Shown: piece after piece, positions 31,449 to 33,395 of the stretch
Position numbering within the stretch: position 1 is the stretch's first letter
How the letters are laid out: each line of letters begins with the position of its first letter
Origin: Paraktedonobacter sp964250225
GTDB lineage: Bacteria > Chloroflexota > Ktedonobacteria > Ktedonobacterales > Ktedonobacteraceae
Assembly: GCA_964250225.1 (NCBI GenBank)
Contig: CAXUEY010000064.1
Location: forward strand, 1 to 33,395
Direction: 5' to 3'
Length of the DNA: 33,395 nucleotides
The notes under the pieces: model-generated
What the model was told of the DNA's origin: nothing
Databases searched by the model: none
Seen by the model: only the letters and a program-made list of their open reading frames with translations
Made by a program: the position numbers and the translations under genes

Positions 31449-32048
31449 TTATCCTATCTTATGGTCTGTTTGTTCCGCCAGTTTTTTCCGCAAGAGACGG
31501 ATACCTCGATAAATATAGACTTTCACCGTACCCAGCGGCACACTTAGAACCTCAGCTATCTCTTTCTGACTGAGTTCCTCGAAATAGTACAGGCTCACCA
31601 TATCGCGGTAGTGGGCGGGCAAACGCTCAATCAGGGCCTCCAGTTCGCGACGCTGCTCGGCACGTTCGTATAGTACCTCCGGTTGCGCGCTCTCGTCGTC
31701 CTCTAGTTCCTGATACGCGGCAAAATATGGACCTTCTTCAGGCGCCTCTAACGGCACCATCAAGGGTAATTTCCCGCGCCCGCTGTGGTTACAGTAGACG
31801 CTCCAGGCAATTTTGTAGAGCCAGGGGCGCACTTTGAGTGTTTCAATACGCTCGCGTGGATAGCGTTCCAGAGCCAGATACGCGCGCATAAATGTCTCTT
31901 GAATGATATCTTCGGTATCCTGGAAATGCCTGCTGCGGCGCAACACAAAGGCACTCAACTGTTGCCAGTAGAGCGAGACCAGCTCCTCATAATGCCGCTC
32001 CAGGTTCGCGGCGAGTAGGGCAGCTAATGGGTCATTGCCAGTGTCCAT
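31449..32048 (-). CDS. ECF-type RNA polymerase sigma factor
   Basis: The 199-aa sigma70-family protein has region 2 (about residues 20-85, including DTEDIIQETFMRAYLALERY and RPWLYKIAWSVYCNH) and region 4 (about 130-190, LPAHYRDMVSLYYFEELSQKEIAEVLSVPLGTVKVYIYRGIRLLRKKL), with region 3 absent as in ECF factors. The linker between them is acidic. It directs RNA polymerase to a dedicated promoter set. No zinc-binding anti-sigma protein follows; instead the HEAT-TM-WD40 gene begins 3 nt past the stop. ATG 32048 has only a distant GAGG ribosome site, so the start is less certain. It diverges from the pRiA4b-like gene. Confidence 0.93.
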   Translation of the reverse strand: MDTGNDPLAALLAANLERHYEELVSLYWQQLSAFVLRRSRHFQDTEDIIQETFMRAYLALERYPRERIETLKVRPWLYKIAWSVYCNHSGRGKLPLMVPLEAPEEGPYFAAYQELEDDESAQPEVLYERAEQRRELEALIERLPAHYRDMVSLYYFEELSQKEIAEVLSVPLGTVKVYIYRGIRLLRKKLAEQTDHKIG

Positions 32049-32184
32049 ACGGCTTTGTCAGATGCCTCTTACTTTCTTCTCAGATTAGAACACCAACGGT
32101 GGCTATAAAGTTACATATACTATATACGCTTGCTGAGGTCGTTTTCTAACGCCTTTTGGGATGAATTTCTGACCCGTTCTGAGG

Positions 32185-32190
32185 TATAAT
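32185..32190 (+). promoter_or_regulatory. -10 element for the pRiA4b-like gene
   Basis: A consensus TATAAT stands 42 bp before the start. No good -35 is visible. The other strand of this 183-bp divergent region has AT-rich -10-like sequences (TATATAGTATAT, about 32113-32125) before the sigma gene. Confidence 0.45.
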
Positions 32191-32231
32191 TTAGGGAGAT
32201 ATTTCCCACGGATGTTGGAAAGGAAGAGAAT

Positions 32232-33332
32232 ATGGCCAGAAAAACTGCCCCTAAAGAAACGTCAACGGGAACGTGTAATTTCTGCGGGGAAACGCTCACC
32301 AAGAGCAACATGACTGAACACTTGCAAAAATGTCAGGCGCGCCTCTCCGCCGGACAGGAGGGACATACGCAGCGTTTGTTTCACCTGTTTGTTGAGGGCA
32401 CTTATCGCCCCAGCTATTGGATGCACCTGGAATTGCCCGCGGCGGTCACGCTGGCGGACCTGGATGATTTCCTGCGCGCGATCTGGCTGGAGTGTTGCGG
32501 ACATCTCAGCGAATTTACTATCAAGGATACCGCCTACGCTTCGATAGCTGAGGACGATTGGAGCATGAACCTCGGTTTGTTGGACGAAGAAGAGGAAGAG
32601 GGCGGCGCGAATGGTGGACCGGAACAGGGGCAGCCGAGCGCGGAAGACATCGCCACGCAAATTGCCAGCACGCTCTCCACCGAGCTGCACGCCGATCTGA
32701 AAGATGTGCCCATTCCCCAGATCGAGGAGAAACTGGTGGAGATGCTTTCGGAGAACCTGCCGCCGGGCGTTCCCTCACTCTCTTCACCAGAATTTCGCCC
32801 GTTCCTCAACTACATGGCCACAGCCCTACAACAGGGGACACTGGCGGATGAGATTGAGGATATGGAGGAGATGGAAGAGGATGAGGCAGAGATGGACGTC
32901 ACGCTGGATGAGGTGCTGAGCGTGGGCGAGACGTTCTCGTACATCTATGACTTTGGCTCAAGCACTAATCTCTCGTTCCACGTTGTCGCCGAACGCGAGG
33001 GCGTTATCCCGGCCCAGCTCATCGGCGAGGACGAGAGCAGCGCTGAGGATGAGGATGAGGACGAAGAGGAAGATGGGCTTGAGATTATCATCATGGCCCG
33101 CAATGAGCCGCCCAATCTGCTCTGCCATCTCTGCGGCCAACCAGCCACCCATGTCATGGCGGAATACGATGCCCTTGACGAAGCGGGCCTGTGCGCTGAG
33201 CACGCCCGGCAACAGGACGATCCCGACGAACTGCTGCCCGTTGTCAATTCCCCACGCGTGGGCGTCTGCGGCTATACCGGCGATGAGGGCGAAGACATGG
33301 ATATGGATTGGGATGAGGAGGAAGAGGAATAA
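32232..33332 (+). CDS. pRiA4b Orf3-like protein with two zinc-finger-like motifs
   Basis: The 366-aa protein has an N-terminal C2HC finger (C15, C18, H30, C34). The pRiA4b ORF-3-like fold follows, recognisable from HLFVEGTYRPSYWMHLELPAAVTLADLDDFLRAIW (about residues 50-85) and the strand pair TFSYIYDFGSSTNLSFHVVAE (about 235-255). The conserved DFGDxWxH appears here as DFGSSTNLSFH. A second zinc motif CHLCGQPATH...CAEH lies near the C-terminus. The linkers are very acidic, with Glu/Asp runs. The family is linked to transposon passengers and plasmids and has no established function. AGGA lies 7 nt before ATG 32232. Confidence 0.85.
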   Translation: MARKTAPKETSTGTCNFCGETLTKSNMTEHLQKCQARLSAGQEGHTQRLFHLFVEGTYRPSYWMHLELPAAVTLADLDDFLRAIWLECCGHLSEFTIKDTAYASIAEDDWSMNLGLLDEEEEEGGANGGPEQGQPSAEDIATQIASTLSTELHADLKDVPIPQIEEKLVEMLSENLPPGVPSLSSPEFRPFLNYMATALQQGTLADEIEDMEEMEEDEAEMDVTLDEVLSVGETFSYIYDFGSSTNLSFHVVAEREGVIPAQLIGEDESSAEDEDEDEEEDGLEIIIMARNEPPNLLCHLCGQPATHVMAEYDALDEAGLCAEHARQQDDPDELLPVVNSPRVGVCGYTGDEGEDMDMDWDEEEEE

Positions 33333-33344
33333 GATGTGAGGGAA

Positions 33345-33395
<51 letters not shown>

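Overview
This window is bacterial chromosomal DNA of moderately high GC, densely coded on both strands and assembled as a scaffold (two 10-N gaps at 205-214 and 21595-21604, poly-G at one gap edge and at the window end). No taxonomic marker gene is present. The gene mix recalls Ktedonobacteria and related Chloroflexota: a HEAT-TM-WD40 protein beside an ECF sigma factor, many zinc-ribbon and single-pass membrane proteins, a HutC/GntR regulator and a decayed TnpB. That assignment is an inference.

Layout. 300-2946 (minus): HIT protein, SDR oxidoreductase, an uncharacterised 176-aa protein and, after a gap, a zinc-ribbon membrane protein. Diverging from these is a fused DEDDh exonuclease/UvrC-type GIY-YIG protein (3124-5175). 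5234-9635: FUSC-type transporter, a DUF1254-only protein and a DUF2254 membrane protein. 9654-15034 (minus): ClC channel, sulfatase, formylglycine-generating enzyme (the sulfatase activator) and a DUF202 protein. 15386-16642: dCTP deaminase and thymidylate kinase, ending in a terminator. 16838-18034: cytochrome P450, ending in a strong terminator. 18238-19425 (minus): TPR protein and MobA/MocA-like nucleotidyltransferase. 19628-21580: LarE-type sulfur transferase with a Cys/His-rich membrane-anchored protein. 21761-23673: cysteine desulfurase convergent with a methyltransferase.

23800-26889 (minus) is the most accessory-looking part. A HutC/GntR regulator with a TTG start is followed by a strong promoter, a roughly 155-nt hairpin-rich leader and an operon of five overlapping or closely spaced small genes of unknown function. 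These include a zinc-ribbon protein and a membrane-anchored protein with one FG-GAP-like calcium loop. The last small gene runs out of frame into the 3' part of an IS200/IS605-type tnpB, so the operon end seems to have been remodelled by a transposon. I regard this as the best candidate for an undescribed system, but its function cannot be read from sequence.

27299-33332: PLP aminotransferase convergent with a DsbA-like protein, both ending in a perfect 64-bp palindrome that works as a two-way terminator; an ECF sigma factor apparently co-transcribed with a HEAT-TM-WD40 protein; and, diverging from it, a pRiA4b Orf3-like protein carrying two zinc-finger-like motifs.

Recurring themes are sulfur and cofactor chemistry (sulfatase/FGE, LarE, cysteine desulfurase, MocA-like enzyme), nucleotide and DNA maintenance (Dcd, Tmk, exonuclease-GIY-YIG) and membrane-anchored sensor-like proteins. 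I found no tRNA, rRNA, CRISPR array, prophage or replication origin.
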